In this document: positions 32,962-42,408 of the stretch, one piece after another
Layout of the letters: each line of letters begins with the position of its first letter
Numbering within the stretch: position 1 is the first letter of the stretch
Source: Bacteroidales bacterium
GTDB lineage: Bacteria; Bacteroidota; Bacteroidia; Bacteroidales; Lentimicrobiaceae
NCBI GenBank assembly: GCA_016709025.1
Contig: JADJEQ010000024.1
Coordinates: 1-64,000 of the forward strand
DNA: 64,000 bases
Direction: 5' to 3'
Program-made: the position numbers and the translations under genes
The notes under the pieces: generated by a model
What the model was told of the DNA's origin: nothing
Databases searched by the model: none
The model's input: only the letters and a program-made list of their open reading frames with translations

Positions 32962-35679
32962 TTGGGAACACGAAAGAAATTCAGGAAGTATCTGGCTTTT
33001 GACACCTGGGGATGGGTGGCAACAGCTTCCCTGCTGATCTGCGCGGTTTCCGGTGTCCTGCTTACGGTACCATACGATGTAACACAGCCCTATTTATCAG
33101 TAACCCGCCTGGTTACGGCCAATCCGGCAGCATCCTATGTCCGGAATTTGCATTATTGGAGCGCTCAGCTATTCCTGATACTGACACTTGTTCACCTGTT
33201 CGACCATCTTCTAAAAGGTAGTGAAGTGAATATCAGGATGAAAGGTATTTGGTTCAGGTTATCTTTTTCTTTGATATTTGTGTTTTACGCAATGATTTCA
33301 GGGTTTATCCTGAAGGCCGATGGCGACAGCCTTCAGGCTCAGCGGATTCTTGATTCTTTGATCCGGGGCATTCCGGCGATTGGCAATATGCTTGCCGATA
33401 CTTTTGTAGGCCTTCCCGGTAAATTCCAGGTAATATATATTCAGCATGCTGCTACTGCAACAATAATCATCTTTGTGGTGGTTCTTGAGCATGCCCGCTC
33501 CCTGATGGTGAATCTGAAAACCTTTGTCATAACAACCCTGATTCTGGGTTCAGTCAGCCTGTTTTTCAGGGCTCCGGTGAATGGTCTGAATGAAGAAATC
33601 ATGAAAGGTCCATGGTATTTTGTAGGCCTCCAGGAAATACTTCATTGGCTGCCCCGCCCTGTTTACGCTTCAGTAGGTTTGATTCTGCCCGTGGTTTTAC
33701 TTTATTCATATTATCATTTAAAGCCCGGATTAAAGCAGATTTTTCTTAAGCTGTTTTTCGGTTTGCTGATAGCATATGCGTTACTTACCATAACCGGCTT
33801 GTTTTTCAGAGGAGTGATGTGGCAATGGCAATGGCCCTGGAGTGACGATTACAGGTCTGAACAATTGATGGTACCGGACAGGTTTCCCATTAGCAGGACG
33901 GATACTTATGAAATGAAAATAATTTCAGGAGGAGTGGAAGGCTGTATGAGTTGCCATGGCAATATGACCGGATTCAGCGACGCGCATAAACCTGAATTCA
34001 TTGGTTGTTATTCATGTCATGGTGGTGACCCGCTAACACTTAACAAATCACTGGCTCACCGCGAAATGTATGCTGTGCCGGGGAATCTTTCCAATGCCGC
34101 GGCTACCTGTGGAAATACCGGTTGTCATCCGGCAATTACTGAAAGAGTTCCGGAAAGCCTGATGGCAACCCTAAGTGGTATAATCAGCGTTGACCGATGG
34201 GTATTTGGTCAAAATGAAAAGCCCCTTGGGCTGGCCACGGTTAAAGACATCGGCAGCAGTTCAGCCGCCGATGTTCACCTCCGGAATCTCTGTGCCGGCT
34301 GTCATCTGGGGAGTGAAAAACTCAAACCGGGTCCACCGGAATGGATTGATCGTGGAGGTGGTTGCAATGCATGTCATCTGACTTATGACCGAAAAGCGCT
34401 GGCAACACTTAATTCAATGAAGAGAGGCATTTCAGGGAATAACGAACCTGCATTCCATCCTGCCATAGATTTAAACATCACGAATGATCATTGCCAAAGT
34501 TGTCACAGCCGGTCGGGACGTATCTCCATGAATTATGAGGGGTGGCATGAAACCGGACTTAAACCTGCCGATGCTAAAGGAAGAAATGACCTGAAGATTT
34601 TGCCTGATAAACGGGTATTTTCGAAACAACCTGCCGATGTACATCATACTGCCGGCATGTTGTGTATTGACTGTCATGGTTCATACGAACTGATGGGGGA
34701 TGGAAACAGATACATGCACAAGGAAGATGCGGTTAAAGTTCAATGCAGTGATTGTCATACTCACAAAGCTAACAAGCAGGGCGGGCTTGCTGCATCCGAT
34801 CAGGAAACCCAATTAATTGCCTGGCTGAGGGGTTATAAGGTTGAAGGGGCAGAGATTATCCTTACTCAAAAATCAGGACAGGCACTGGTAAATACCCGTG
34901 TGGAAGAGAACGGCCGTATACTTAGCCTGATAAAGAAATCCGGCGGTACGAAAGTCCTGATGAAGCCACCGGCTGCGGTTTGCTCTGAAGGGCTGGCACA
35001 CAACAGGCTAAGTTGTGAAGCATGCCATACAGGCTGGGCGCCACAATGCATCGGATGTCACAATAGCTTTGAGCCGAAAACGATGGGTTTCGATATGCTT
35101 ACCGGCAATACCGTTAAGGGTACCTGGGTTGAGTACGCTGCAGAGGGTATAGCAGATCTTCCTGTTCTTGGCGTTATTGAAAGCGATAAAACAGTTAAAG
35201 GAGGAAAAATTTCAACGTTTATTCCTGGAATGATCATGACCATTGATAAAGGATCTTTTAATAAGAACGATAAAAGTGAATTTCACAGGTTGTACGCTCC
35301 GGCTTCGGCACACACAACCCAACAACTAGGCCGTTCATGCGAATCCTGTCATAACAATCCTGCAGCAATTGGCTATGGCAGGGGAACCCTTCAGTTTTCT
35401 AAAAAAGGGATTTGGTCGTTTGATGCTCTTTACGCCAACAGCAAATACGATGGGTTACCCGAGGATGCATGGACCGGCTTCCTGAAAGAGCGGAAGGGCC
35501 CGGCCTCAACCCGTGTTGACGCGCGGCCATTTTCTTTAGCAGAACAGAGAAAAATTCTTACAGTCGGAGCCTGCCTTACCTGCCACAAGGGCAATTCAAT
35601 CGTAATGAAAAATGCGTTGAACGACTTTAACGAGACTTCTAAAAGCAGAGATAAAGATTGTATTTTTACGATCTGGTAA
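32962..35679 (+). CDS. Cytochrome b N-terminal domain fused to a twelve-site multihaem cytochrome c
   Basis: 905 residues from a TTG start four bases after the Rieske stop. Residues ~10-290 are a cytochrome b with haem-ligand pairs H64/H78 and H162/H177, the usual four-helix arrangement plus extra helices. There is no separate subunit-IV gene. From ~300 on, the periplasmic part has eleven CxxCH haem sites (GCMSCH, GCYSCH, LCAGCH, GCNACH, HCQSCH, LCIDCH, QCSDCH, SCEACH, QCIGCH, SCESCH, ACLTCH) and one CX4CH (CGNTGCH). Usual bc complexes have one c-type haem; here the whole electron wire is fused to the b subunit. The acceptor is unknown; the neighbourhood suggests sulfur chemistry. Confidence 0.88.
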   Translation: MGTRKKFRKYLAFDTWGWVATASLLICAVSGVLLTVPYDVTQPYLSVTRLVTANPAASYVRNLHYWSAQLFLILTLVHLFDHLLKGSEVNIRMKGIWFRLSFSLIFVFYAMISGFILKADGDSLQAQRILDSLIRGIPAIGNMLADTFVGLPGKFQVIYIQHAATATIIIFVVVLEHARSLMVNLKTFVITTLILGSVSLFFRAPVNGLNEEIMKGPWYFVGLQEILHWLPRPVYASVGLILPVVLLYSYYHLKPGLKQIFLKLFFGLLIAYALLTITGLFFRGVMWQWQWPWSDDYRSEQLMVPDRFPISRTDTYEMKIISGGVEGCMSCHGNMTGFSDAHKPEFIGCYSCHGGDPLTLNKSLAHREMYAVPGNLSNAAATCGNTGCHPAITERVPESLMATLSGIISVDRWVFGQNEKPLGLATVKDIGSSSAADVHLRNLCAGCHLGSEKLKPGPPEWIDRGGGCNACHLTYDRKALATLNSMKRGISGNNEPAFHPAIDLNITNDHCQSCHSRSGRISMNYEGWHETGLKPADAKGRNDLKILPDKRVFSKQPADVHHTAGMLCIDCHGSYELMGDGNRYMHKEDAVKVQCSDCHTHKANKQGGLAASDQETQLIAWLRGYKVEGAEIILTQKSGQALVNTRVEENGRILSLIKKSGGTKVLMKPPAAVCSEGLAHNRLSCEACHTGWAPQCIGCHNSFEPKTMGFDMLTGNTVKGTWVEYAAEGIADLPVLGVIESDKTVKGGKISTFIPGMIMTIDKGSFNKNDKSEFHRLYAPASAHTTQQLGRSCESCHNNPAAIGYGRGTLQFSKKGIWSFDALYANSKYDGLPEDAWTGFLKERKGPASTRVDARPFSLAEQRKILTVGACLTCHKGNSIVMKNALNDFNETSKSRDKDCIFTIW

Positions 35680-36117
35680 TAATTTCTTATCAAAACGCAT
35701 TTCCTGCCAGTAGATTTTAGACATATACCCCCACAATTGTTATATATATTGCATTATTTTACATATAGATTAAATCAAAATATGTATTTTTGATTTTGCT
35801 TTCATAAATGGCTAAAAACATTGCATCTATTGTCTGGTTCCGAATGTAATATCTTGATATCCGGGTACATTTAACAATAAGAAATATATTGATCAGATTA
35901 GGCCCGTATAAAACAAACTACTGATTGTTAAGGAACTATCAGGTTAAAAAAGTGCAGTTTAAACGCAATTGGAGGGTTTTGAAAAATTAATTATCTATAC
36001 AGATATCTAAATATAAGAATATGTTATATCTTTGGCCATTTTTTACGATTTCCCACTTATAATAACCCATAAGAAGATTTCCAGACTGTTAAAAATAAAC
36101 TTTAAACAATTAATCTT
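35680..36117. other. Intergenic region with promoter of the OmpA/TPR cluster
   Basis: 438 bp, strongly AT-rich, no ORF of note. TATCTTTG (36027-36034) fits the -7 consensus about 84 bases before the OmpA gene. Another match (TATTTTTG near 35783) lies further upstream. No terminator hairpin is evident after the cytochrome gene. Confidence 0.45.
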
Positions 36118-36954
36118 ATGATGAAACAACTACTCTTTCTTTTAATGGTGTTCACCAGCGCCATGCAGAATGGCTTTTCACAGGACACTCCACGTTGCCC
36201 GGATGCAGAGCCTACATATTTAAACCGAATGCCGGGCTTTTACGTCACCGATTGCAAAAACAGCGATTACAATGATGTAGAGTTTGTATATTGGGTTGAT
36301 GGGAAAGCAAATAAAATCAATAAAAGTGGTAAATACTACCATGTTTTTTATTTCAAGAAAGAGGGTGAAACGCGAAAATTCAGCAGTGCGCAGATAAACC
36401 AGAATTACAATAATGCCATTTTAAAAGTAAATGGTAAAGCTCTGGATAAGAAAAAATCTGTATTCTCTGCCAGTATAAATGGGAAAGAAGTATATATTCA
36501 GGTAAATACTGCTGAAAATTCGACAGATGCAGGAAGCTACAATATTGAAGTTGTGGAAGTTGAATTGATGCAACAGGACATTGTTGTAAATATGGAGGAA
36601 GCTATTGACAGGGACGGGAAAGCAGCACTTTACGGAATTTTGTTTGATGTCGGCAAATCGGATATAAAACCTGAATCTGCAGAAGCACTAAAGCAAATTA
36701 CTGATTATCTGAATGCCAATCCTGCTGTAAAGATTATTGTTGTCGGACATACAGATAATACCGGAACCTATGCTGGTAACATTACACTATCTAAAGCCCG
36801 TGCCGAGAGTGTAAAAAACTACCTGATCACCACCGGTAAAATTGTTGCTTCCCGTTTAATGTCCGAAGGAGCCGGGCAATATTGTCCTGTTACAACAAAT
36901 GCCACTGAAGAAGGCCGGAAACTCAACCGCAGGGTTGAAATCGTAAAACAATAA
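36118..36954 (+). CDS. OmpA-family outer-membrane/peptidoglycan-binding protein
   Basis: 278 residues. Signal peptide to ~21 ('MQNGFSQ'). The N-terminal domain (~25-150) is a beta-rich unknown domain also seen in DUF4892-like/OmpA fusions ('PGFYVTDCKNSDYNDVEF'). Residues ~165-278 are the OmpA peptidoglycan-binding domain: 'ILFDVGKSDIKPES', 'VVGHTDNTG', 'LSKARAESVKNYL' and 'NRRVEIVKQ'. It heads a same-strand cluster of five genes up to 41336. The start may be 36118 or the next ATG at 36121. Confidence 0.85.
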   Translation: MMKQLLFLLMVFTSAMQNGFSQDTPRCPDAEPTYLNRMPGFYVTDCKNSDYNDVEFVYWVDGKANKINKSGKYYHVFYFKKEGETRKFSSAQINQNYNNAILKVNGKALDKKKSVFSASINGKEVYIQVNTAENSTDAGSYNIEVVEVELMQQDIVVNMEEAIDRDGKAALYGILFDVGKSDIKPESAEALKQITDYLNANPAVKIIVVGHTDNTGTYAGNITLSKARAESVKNYLITTGKIVASRLMSEGAGQYCPVTTNATEEGRKLNRRVEIVKQ

Positions 36955-36956
36955 GC

Positions 36957-37739
36957 ATGAAGTCTGCAATTTTATTTTTACTGATGGTGATTGGCTATCA
37001 GTCATTTGGCCAGCAATTACCTGAAGGAGTAACAATAAGCAGCAACGCATGCAACTATGCGCCAGGTTTAAGCAGCTATTATTTTAACAAGTCCAACGAT
37101 TTGATTGGCATGATTTTGCCGGATGCCTGCAATTTTAACGGCGTAGAAGAAGACGGCGTAAACAAATATTTCATTGCTGATTTTTACAGCGATTATAAAA
37201 AGGATACGTTTGCCACGAATGATCAGGCTATGGCCTGGATGATCCTAACCATGGAAGAATATTACAGACCGGCAATTATCGATAAATGGCAGGAACTTGA
37301 GGTTCAGATTCCTAAAGTCAGTCTGAAATATCCCTTTGACTGGAATTATAAAACAGACAATTACGAAGGCATTTTTAAAAGTAAAATTCCGGGCGAAAAC
37401 AAAATCACGTTGATGCGAAAAGTTCCGGGTGGGCAGTCAGAAGTCTGCTTCATTATCCGGACTCCAAACACCGCCAAACTTTCAACGGTAAAAGTGATGG
37501 AAATGACTGCCCAAATGAACCCGGCTATTGATACAAAGAGTTCACGGAAAGTGGAATATGAGATTGGTGGAAAATCCTTTGAAACATCTCAAAATCAGTT
37601 TATGGCCTTAATGGATCAATACCATTTCTGGTATGCCGATGAGCAGGAGATCATTTACATCAACTATAATCTGTTGAAAGACGAACGCATCCGTTATCCT
37701 GAAGTGATGAAAGCCATCATTGAGAGCATATCCTGGTAA
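36957..37739 (+). CDS. Secreted hypothetical protein, paralogue A
   Basis: 260 residues, signal peptide (to ~18, 'QSFGQ'), starting 2 bases after the OmpA stop. It shares about half of its residues with the next-but-one gene product (38075-38857): both have 'LPxGVT', 'YWY/WY..DE', 'PKVSLKYPxDWxYK', 'FIIRTPNTAK' and 'YHFWYADExEIIYxNYNLLK'. No family is recognised. Two conserved Cys occur near the N-terminus. Likely periplasmic or surface-exposed. Confidence 0.7.
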   Translation: MKSAILFLLMVIGYQSFGQQLPEGVTISSNACNYAPGLSSYYFNKSNDLIGMILPDACNFNGVEEDGVNKYFIADFYSDYKKDTFATNDQAMAWMILTMEEYYRPAIIDKWQELEVQIPKVSLKYPFDWNYKTDNYEGIFKSKIPGENKITLMRKVPGGQSEVCFIIRTPNTAKLSTVKVMEMTAQMNPAIDTKSSRKVEYEIGGKSFETSQNQFMALMDQYHFWYADEQEIIYINYNLLKDERIRYPEVMKAIIESISW

Positions 37740-38074
37740 GGGGTACTTTTTTGGGTCTGACCTAAATTCAAATGATAGTTCAGGTTACTGGATTTGTCGG
37801 TATAATTCGTCAGGTAAATGAGATTGTTGTCTGAGCGGGGTATCATATTACAAAGAAATATACATCAATGTCGTTTAGTTAAGGTCCCGGGTTTGAGTAT
37901 AAAATTCAAGATATCCTTTCCCGCAAATGCGGGACTCAGGATGACTGTCAGTCTGAGCCTGTCTGCCTGTAACTTATGACCTAAAATGCCATTATTTATG
38001 CAAACATGCAGGCGGAGTCGAAGACAATTTTTCTTATCTGAACGGCATTGAAAATTAAATTGTAAAGCAGTTTT
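37740..38074. other. Intergenic region with palindromic repeats
   Basis: 335 bp without a gene between the two paralogues. It contains a small perfect hairpin TCCCGCAAATGCGGGA (37919-37934) and, near 38010, GGCGGAGTCGAAGAC, related to the repeat at 5108. The region looks like the short dispersed repeats common between Bacteroidota genes. Confidence 0.5.
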
Positions 38075-38857
38075 ATGAAAACACTGATATTAATATTATT
38101 TGTGGCAATAGTACCCTTTGCCTACGGCCAGCAATTGCCAGCCGGAGTTACCTCCAAATCTTTCGATTGCACTTATGCTACCGGTCAATCAGCCAATTAT
38201 TATTATAAAGGCGACGAAATGATCGGGATGGTTGAGCCCAGTTCATGTAATTACTCTGAAACCCAGGGCGGAAGGGTAAATCCACTTTGCTATGCCGAAT
38301 TTTACATGACTCAGCAGAGAGACACTTTTTCTACAAAAAAGGAAGCGACATCGTGGCTTATTGCGGCAATTGAAGAATACTATAAGCCGGTTGAGATTAC
38401 AAAATGGCAAAAATTAAAAGTGCAGCCACCTAAAGTGAGTCTGAAATACCCATGGGACTGGGAATATAAACTTGCAAAAAACGATGGCATTTTTCAAAGT
38501 AAAAGTCAGAGCGAGAACAAGCTTTCGCTATGGACCAGGGATCAATGGAGTACCTCAGAAATTTTTGTGATCATCCGGACCCCGAATACTGCTAAACGCA
38601 CAACGGTAGAGGTGATGGAAATGACCAGCAGGATGAATGGCGCCATCAATCTGAAGGCAAACCCACCCAAAGATGTTGTGATTGGAGGAAAAACATTTAA
38701 AAGCAGCCGGAATGAATTTATGATGCAGATGGATCAATATCACTTCTGGTATGCGGATGAGCTGGAGATTATTTATGTAAACTATAATCTTTTGAAAAAT
38801 GAAAGGATATGGTATCCCGAAGTAATGAAATCTATTCTGGAAAGTATCACCTGGTAA
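38075..38857 (+). CDS. Secreted hypothetical protein, paralogue B
   Basis: 260 residues, signal peptide ending 'FAYGQ', same length and closely similar to the 36957-37739 product along its whole length. The shared blocks ('SLKYPWDWEYK', 'IIRTPNTAK', 'QMDQYHFWYADE') point to tandem duplication with the intervening repeat region inserted or retained. Unknown function; the conserved Trp/Tyr-rich C-terminal block may be the functional face. Confidence 0.7.
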   Translation: MKTLILILFVAIVPFAYGQQLPAGVTSKSFDCTYATGQSANYYYKGDEMIGMVEPSSCNYSETQGGRVNPLCYAEFYMTQQRDTFSTKKEATSWLIAAIEEYYKPVEITKWQKLKVQPPKVSLKYPWDWEYKLAKNDGIFQSKSQSENKLSLWTRDQWSTSEIFVIIRTPNTAKRTTVEVMEMTSRMNGAINLKANPPKDVVIGGKTFKSSRNEFMMQMDQYHFWYADELEIIYVNYNLLKNERIWYPEVMKSILESITW

Positions 38858-38868
38858 GGCTTTATCAT

Positions 38869-40818
38869 ATGAGAATAAATATAGTCCTGAGGATTCTGAT
38901 TATTATTTATCTGACATTCTTTAGTTTACAATTTACTTTTGCTCAGGAAGAGGAGGAGCAGCAGACTGAATTGGAGAAGCAGATGGAGCAGAAGGAGAAG
39001 GAAATGGAGAATTTTATGAATGCATTCGGCGAAAGTATTGTGGAAGGGGATGAGGAAGACGACAAACCTGGCCTACCCGAATACAACAGTGAGCTCCTCG
39101 CATCAATACCTTCCCAGACATTGACAAATGAAGAATTGGTGGTTTATGTAACGGGGCTTCAATTGAAATTGCAACAACAAACCGGAAACAGCAAGCAAAT
39201 AGATGCAGCTAAGTATCTCCTGCAAAAATACCCTGAGACTTACCATCATAATGTAGCATTGTTGTTGTTTACTGAACAACAATATACTGCCGCATTGTAT
39301 GTGTTCTGTTCGGTCGTAAAAAATAGCCCTGCCAATACACTGGCTTTAAATAATCTGGCTGCAACCCTCAACCATGTTGGATTTCCTCACAAATCCATTC
39401 CTGTTTCAAAAAAGGTTCATGCCGGAGTTGCAACAAGCGCTATGGTTAATAATAATCTGGGACAATCCTATTTCCAGCTAGGCGATATCGACAATGCCAT
39501 ACATTTTTTATCAGCCTCTATAAATATTGAGCCTTTTCACGTAGAGGCCAACAATACAATGGGATACATAAATGAAGCACAAGGGAATAACACTGCTGCA
39601 GGAAATCATTATAAAAATTCCCTGAAAGGAGGTTATAATAAAGATGCTGCCGAAGGGTTGAAAAGGACAAATCCCTCAGATGACATTTCGGATAACATAC
39701 GTAAACCACCCAGAGAAAGCTATCCTGAAATGGATGATAACCTTGCATTCAACTGCCCGATAAATCCCGGATCCGACTATGTGGCAATTGAGACCTTTAA
39801 TGCCCGGATGCAGGCTGATGAGGAGGCCTGGAGCAAAGCCAGGGAGGAATATGAAGAAAGAGCCGGGGAAAAGATGGTGGCAAACATAATGGATCTGACA
39901 AGGGTATTACAACCAGGGGTTGATATTGGGGTCAGATTGAATCCTCTGTTTAAGAAAGCACAGATTATTACTTCCAAAGCATACCAATCTTATCTGGATG
40001 ATACGAAAAGAACTGAGGAACAATTCGAAAAAGCGAAAGACGAATTTGATATACGATGGAAAGATAAAAGGGCTCTCTCACAGCATATGTGCGACGATGT
40101 AAGCTCTGCGGAATGCTGCCGGTTGGAAAAAGCCCTGGAAGACGAAAGAAATGCAGAGTATATGAACCTCTATAATACCTATTGTGAAGATATCTGGAAA
40201 ATAGCAAAATGGCATTACAACACCATTGCTTATTGGTACCCTTATGTAAAAAACGTTCCGTTAGCGGAAAGGGATTTAGTTATGGCCAGAGGGTTATTGC
40301 TGGGCACAGCTGCAAAACTGAGTCGTGTGCAATTAACTGCGCATACCTGCAGCGATGCATTTGAACCGGATGTAACTTCTGATAAAAAAGCATCTTTTAA
40401 AGATATTGATTGCCCGGTAAGCATCAACATTCCTTTAGGGGTGGGCGATGTTAAGGTTAATTGTGAAACTTTAAGTGTAAACATGGGAGAGGGAATAATT
40501 GGAGGTATGGAATATGAATTTAGCTCCAGTCAAACCACCATGTACATTGGAGTCGGAGCCCAGGCAGAGTTGGGAGTGGTTAGTTTTGAAGCCAGTGCCA
40601 CTCAGTTCGTTACATTTGACAGCGATTTTAATGTTACCGATATAGGAAACAAACTCTCTGCCGGAGCATCAGCCATGGACATATCGTCTACTCTTGGTTT
40701 AAATGGTGCAAGTGTTCAGGGCGAAGCAACATTCGGGGTAAACAGCGGGCTAAGAGTCAGTGCAGGCGCTTCTGTATTGGGGCAAAGTATGTTGGCCGGC
40801 GAAATGCAGTTGCTATAG
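38869..40818 (+). CDS. Secreted TPR-repeat protein with coiled coil
   Basis: 649 residues from ATG 38869; an upstream frame extension to 38809 lies inside the previous gene and is unlikely. Signal peptide to ~27 ('SLQFTFAQ'), then a Glu/Gln/Lys-rich coiled coil (~28-65) and TPR motifs in the ~130-280 region ('ALNNLAATLNHVGFPHKSI', 'NNLGQSYFQLGDIDNAIHFL'). A helical middle with Cys pairs follows, then a Gly/Ser-rich beta C-terminus ('GASAMDISSTLGLNGASV'). No enzyme signature; presumably an envelope scaffold. It lies 11 bases after paralogue B. Confidence 0.7.
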   Translation: MRINIVLRILIIIYLTFFSLQFTFAQEEEEQQTELEKQMEQKEKEMENFMNAFGESIVEGDEEDDKPGLPEYNSELLASIPSQTLTNEELVVYVTGLQLKLQQQTGNSKQIDAAKYLLQKYPETYHHNVALLLFTEQQYTAALYVFCSVVKNSPANTLALNNLAATLNHVGFPHKSIPVSKKVHAGVATSAMVNNNLGQSYFQLGDIDNAIHFLSASINIEPFHVEANNTMGYINEAQGNNTAAGNHYKNSLKGGYNKDAAEGLKRTNPSDDISDNIRKPPRESYPEMDDNLAFNCPINPGSDYVAIETFNARMQADEEAWSKAREEYEERAGEKMVANIMDLTRVLQPGVDIGVRLNPLFKKAQIITSKAYQSYLDDTKRTEEQFEKAKDEFDIRWKDKRALSQHMCDDVSSAECCRLEKALEDERNAEYMNLYNTYCEDIWKIAKWHYNTIAYWYPYVKNVPLAERDLVMARGLLLGTAAKLSRVQLTAHTCSDAFEPDVTSDKKASFKDIDCPVSINIPLGVGDVKVNCETLSVNMGEGIIGGMEYEFSSSQTTMYIGVGAQAELGVVSFEASATQFVTFDSDFNVTDIGNKLSAGASAMDISSTLGLNGASVQGEATFGVNSGLRVSAGASVLGQSMLAGEMQLL

Positions 40819-40907
40819 CAAATATTCAGATTTCGGAAATGAAGAAATAAAAGTATGTGCACAATCACATCTCAGTGTTCACTAATTAATAATTAAAACC
40901 AAATCAA

Positions 40908-41336
40908 ATGAAACAACTGCTGATTACCCTTTTTGCAATCAATGTTTTATTTACGGCGTGTAAAAAGGATGAGGAAAAAACCGACACCAGGGACCAGTTT
41001 GTCGGAACCTATAATTCAACTCTCAATGTAAAAGTGCCGGCACTTGGTCTTGATCAAACCAATTCCCGGATTTATACTTTTGAAAAATCATCTGAGTCAG
41101 GCAAAATTATTGTTTCCGATGACCTGGGGGGTACCATGACTGCTTCGGTTTCAGGGAACAACTATACCTATGCAAAAAGAACACTTTCAGTTACTCAGGG
41201 TGGTGTAACTACAGATATTGAAATTACAGGTTCTGGTAGTATCTCAGGAAACACTGTTACAGAGTCCGGTGGTTATGATGTCATTTTTGGCGGCCAAACT
41301 TATGAAGGCACATGGACATGTACCCATGTGAAATAA
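40908..41336 (+). CDS. Small lipoprotein, unknown
   Basis: 142 residues with a lipobox LFTAC (Cys19) after a short signal peptide, and a lysine/aspartate-rich start (KKDEEKTDTRD). The rest is a single predicted beta sandwich ('FVGTYNSTLNVKVP', 'GTWTCTHVK') of the lipocalin-like / META-like lipoprotein type. Last gene of the 36118-41336 cluster. Confidence 0.7.
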   Translation: MKQLLITLFAINVLFTACKKDEEKTDTRDQFVGTYNSTLNVKVPALGLDQTNSRIYTFEKSSESGKIIVSDDLGGTMTASVSGNNYTYAKRTLSVTQGGVTTDIEITGSGSISGNTVTESGGYDVIFGGQTYEGTWTCTHVK

Positions 41337-41413
41337 GCAACGGTCAGGCATTTCGAAAGCAAACCGGTCAATATAGTTTTCTTATCCACAGCTCCCTCAA
41401 AAATTACTTTTCT

Positions 41414-41433
41414 ATAAGAGGCTGTTTAAATTT
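41414..41433. mobile_element. Solo end of the MITE-like family
   Basis: TAAGAGGCTGTTTAAATTTT matches the terminus of the elements at 11285 and 15912 (ATAAGAGGCTGTT shared with copy 2). No second end or central hairpin is found nearby, so it is a relic or a solo end. Confidence 0.5.
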
Positions 41434-41476
41434 TAATTCATGGATTTAATGATTTAATCAGTTTCTTAATCAATTA

Positions 41477-41510
41477 TCAAAAAAGCCATCTCTCAGGATG
41501 GCTTTTTTGA
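41477..41510. terminator. Bidirectional terminator
   Basis: AAAAAAGCCATC / GATGGCTTTTTT hairpin with a short loop, U-rich in both directions, between the convergent lipoprotein and sulfurtransferase genes. Confidence 0.85.
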
Positions 41511-41531
41511 TAAAGAAGTACCGGGGTACTT

Positions 41532-42401
41532 TTATTTTACAATGGGATTGTCGGCAACAGATGCCCATTCAGCATATGCACCAGCATATAGTTTTACATT
41601 CTGAAATCCGGCAATTTCTTTTAGCGCTATATACACAACGGCTGCTTTGATTCCTGTCTGACAATAAACGACTACTTCCTTTTCAGGAGTTACGCCGAAC
41701 TTTGCAGCGGTAGCAATGATTTCATCTTTGGTTTTGTAGGCTCCGGTGGTAGTGAGTACCTCCTTAAAGTTCATAAATACTGCACCCGGTAAATGACCTT
41801 TACTGCGTTTATCTTTGTCCATGCCATCAAATTCATCCTTTTCACGATTATCGAGTACGATGGCATCCGGATTTCCTGACAGTGCTTTTACGGCTGCCAT
41901 ATCAATATTCATTTCTGAATTTAAGGACACTTCAAATGTAGCTGCAGCTAAGGTTTTTGCCGTTGCCGTCAGTGGAATGCGGGCTGCTTCCATCTGCCCC
42001 ATTTCCTTGTGAAATAAATATACATCTGTGGCACCCAGGTATTTTAACACCCACCAGATACGGCTGCTGTATTTCTGAGAGCCATCATCATAAAGTATTA
42101 TTTTGGCAGTATTGCTCACCCCTTTTTTACCAAAAATGGCTGCCAATTCTGCTGCATCTTTAAATTGACCTTCGATGGGGCCTTCTTTGTACAGGCTTTT
42201 ATGAGGAATATTGATCGCTCCCTGAATGTGCTGTTTTGCATATACGTCGGCTGCCTGAACATCAATAACGACCATGGTTTTATTGGTCTTAAGTTCAGCT
42301 GCAAAGCTTTTCGCATCGATAATCAGTGGATTGGCAATAAGTGTCTTTCCGGCAACGAACAAGACAATCAATGTTATTGAGAGAATACGTAGTTTTTTCA
42401 T
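41532..42401 (-). CDS. Secreted tandem-rhodanese sulfurtransferase
   Basis: 289 residues, signal peptide (to ~22), two rhodanese domains as in thiosulfate/mercaptopyruvate sulfurtransferases. The first (~28-140, 'MVVIDVQAADVYAKQHIQGA') has Asp at the active-site position (ILYDDG). The second (~165-289, 'IVLDNREKDEFDGM') has the catalytic Cys in 'VVVYCQTGIKAAVVY'. This one-active, one-inactive layout is normal for the family. It acts in the periplasm. It is encoded 7 bases after a porin gene; together with 43601 and the rhodaneses of the sulfur operon, the window encodes four exported rhodanese proteins. Confidence 0.88.
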   Translation of the reverse strand: MKKLRILSITLIVLFVAGKTLIANPLIIDAKSFAAELKTNKTMVVIDVQAADVYAKQHIQGAINIPHKSLYKEGPIEGQFKDAAELAAIFGKKGVSNTAKIILYDDGSQKYSSRIWWVLKYLGATDVYLFHKEMGQMEAARIPLTATAKTLAAATFEVSLNSEMNIDMAAVKALSGNPDAIVLDNREKDEFDGMDKDKRSKGHLPGAVFMNFKEVLTTTGAYKTKDEIIATAAKFGVTPEKEVVVYCQTGIKAAVVYIALKEIAGFQNVKLYAGAYAEWASVADNPIVK

Positions 42402-42408
42402 GGCAATT

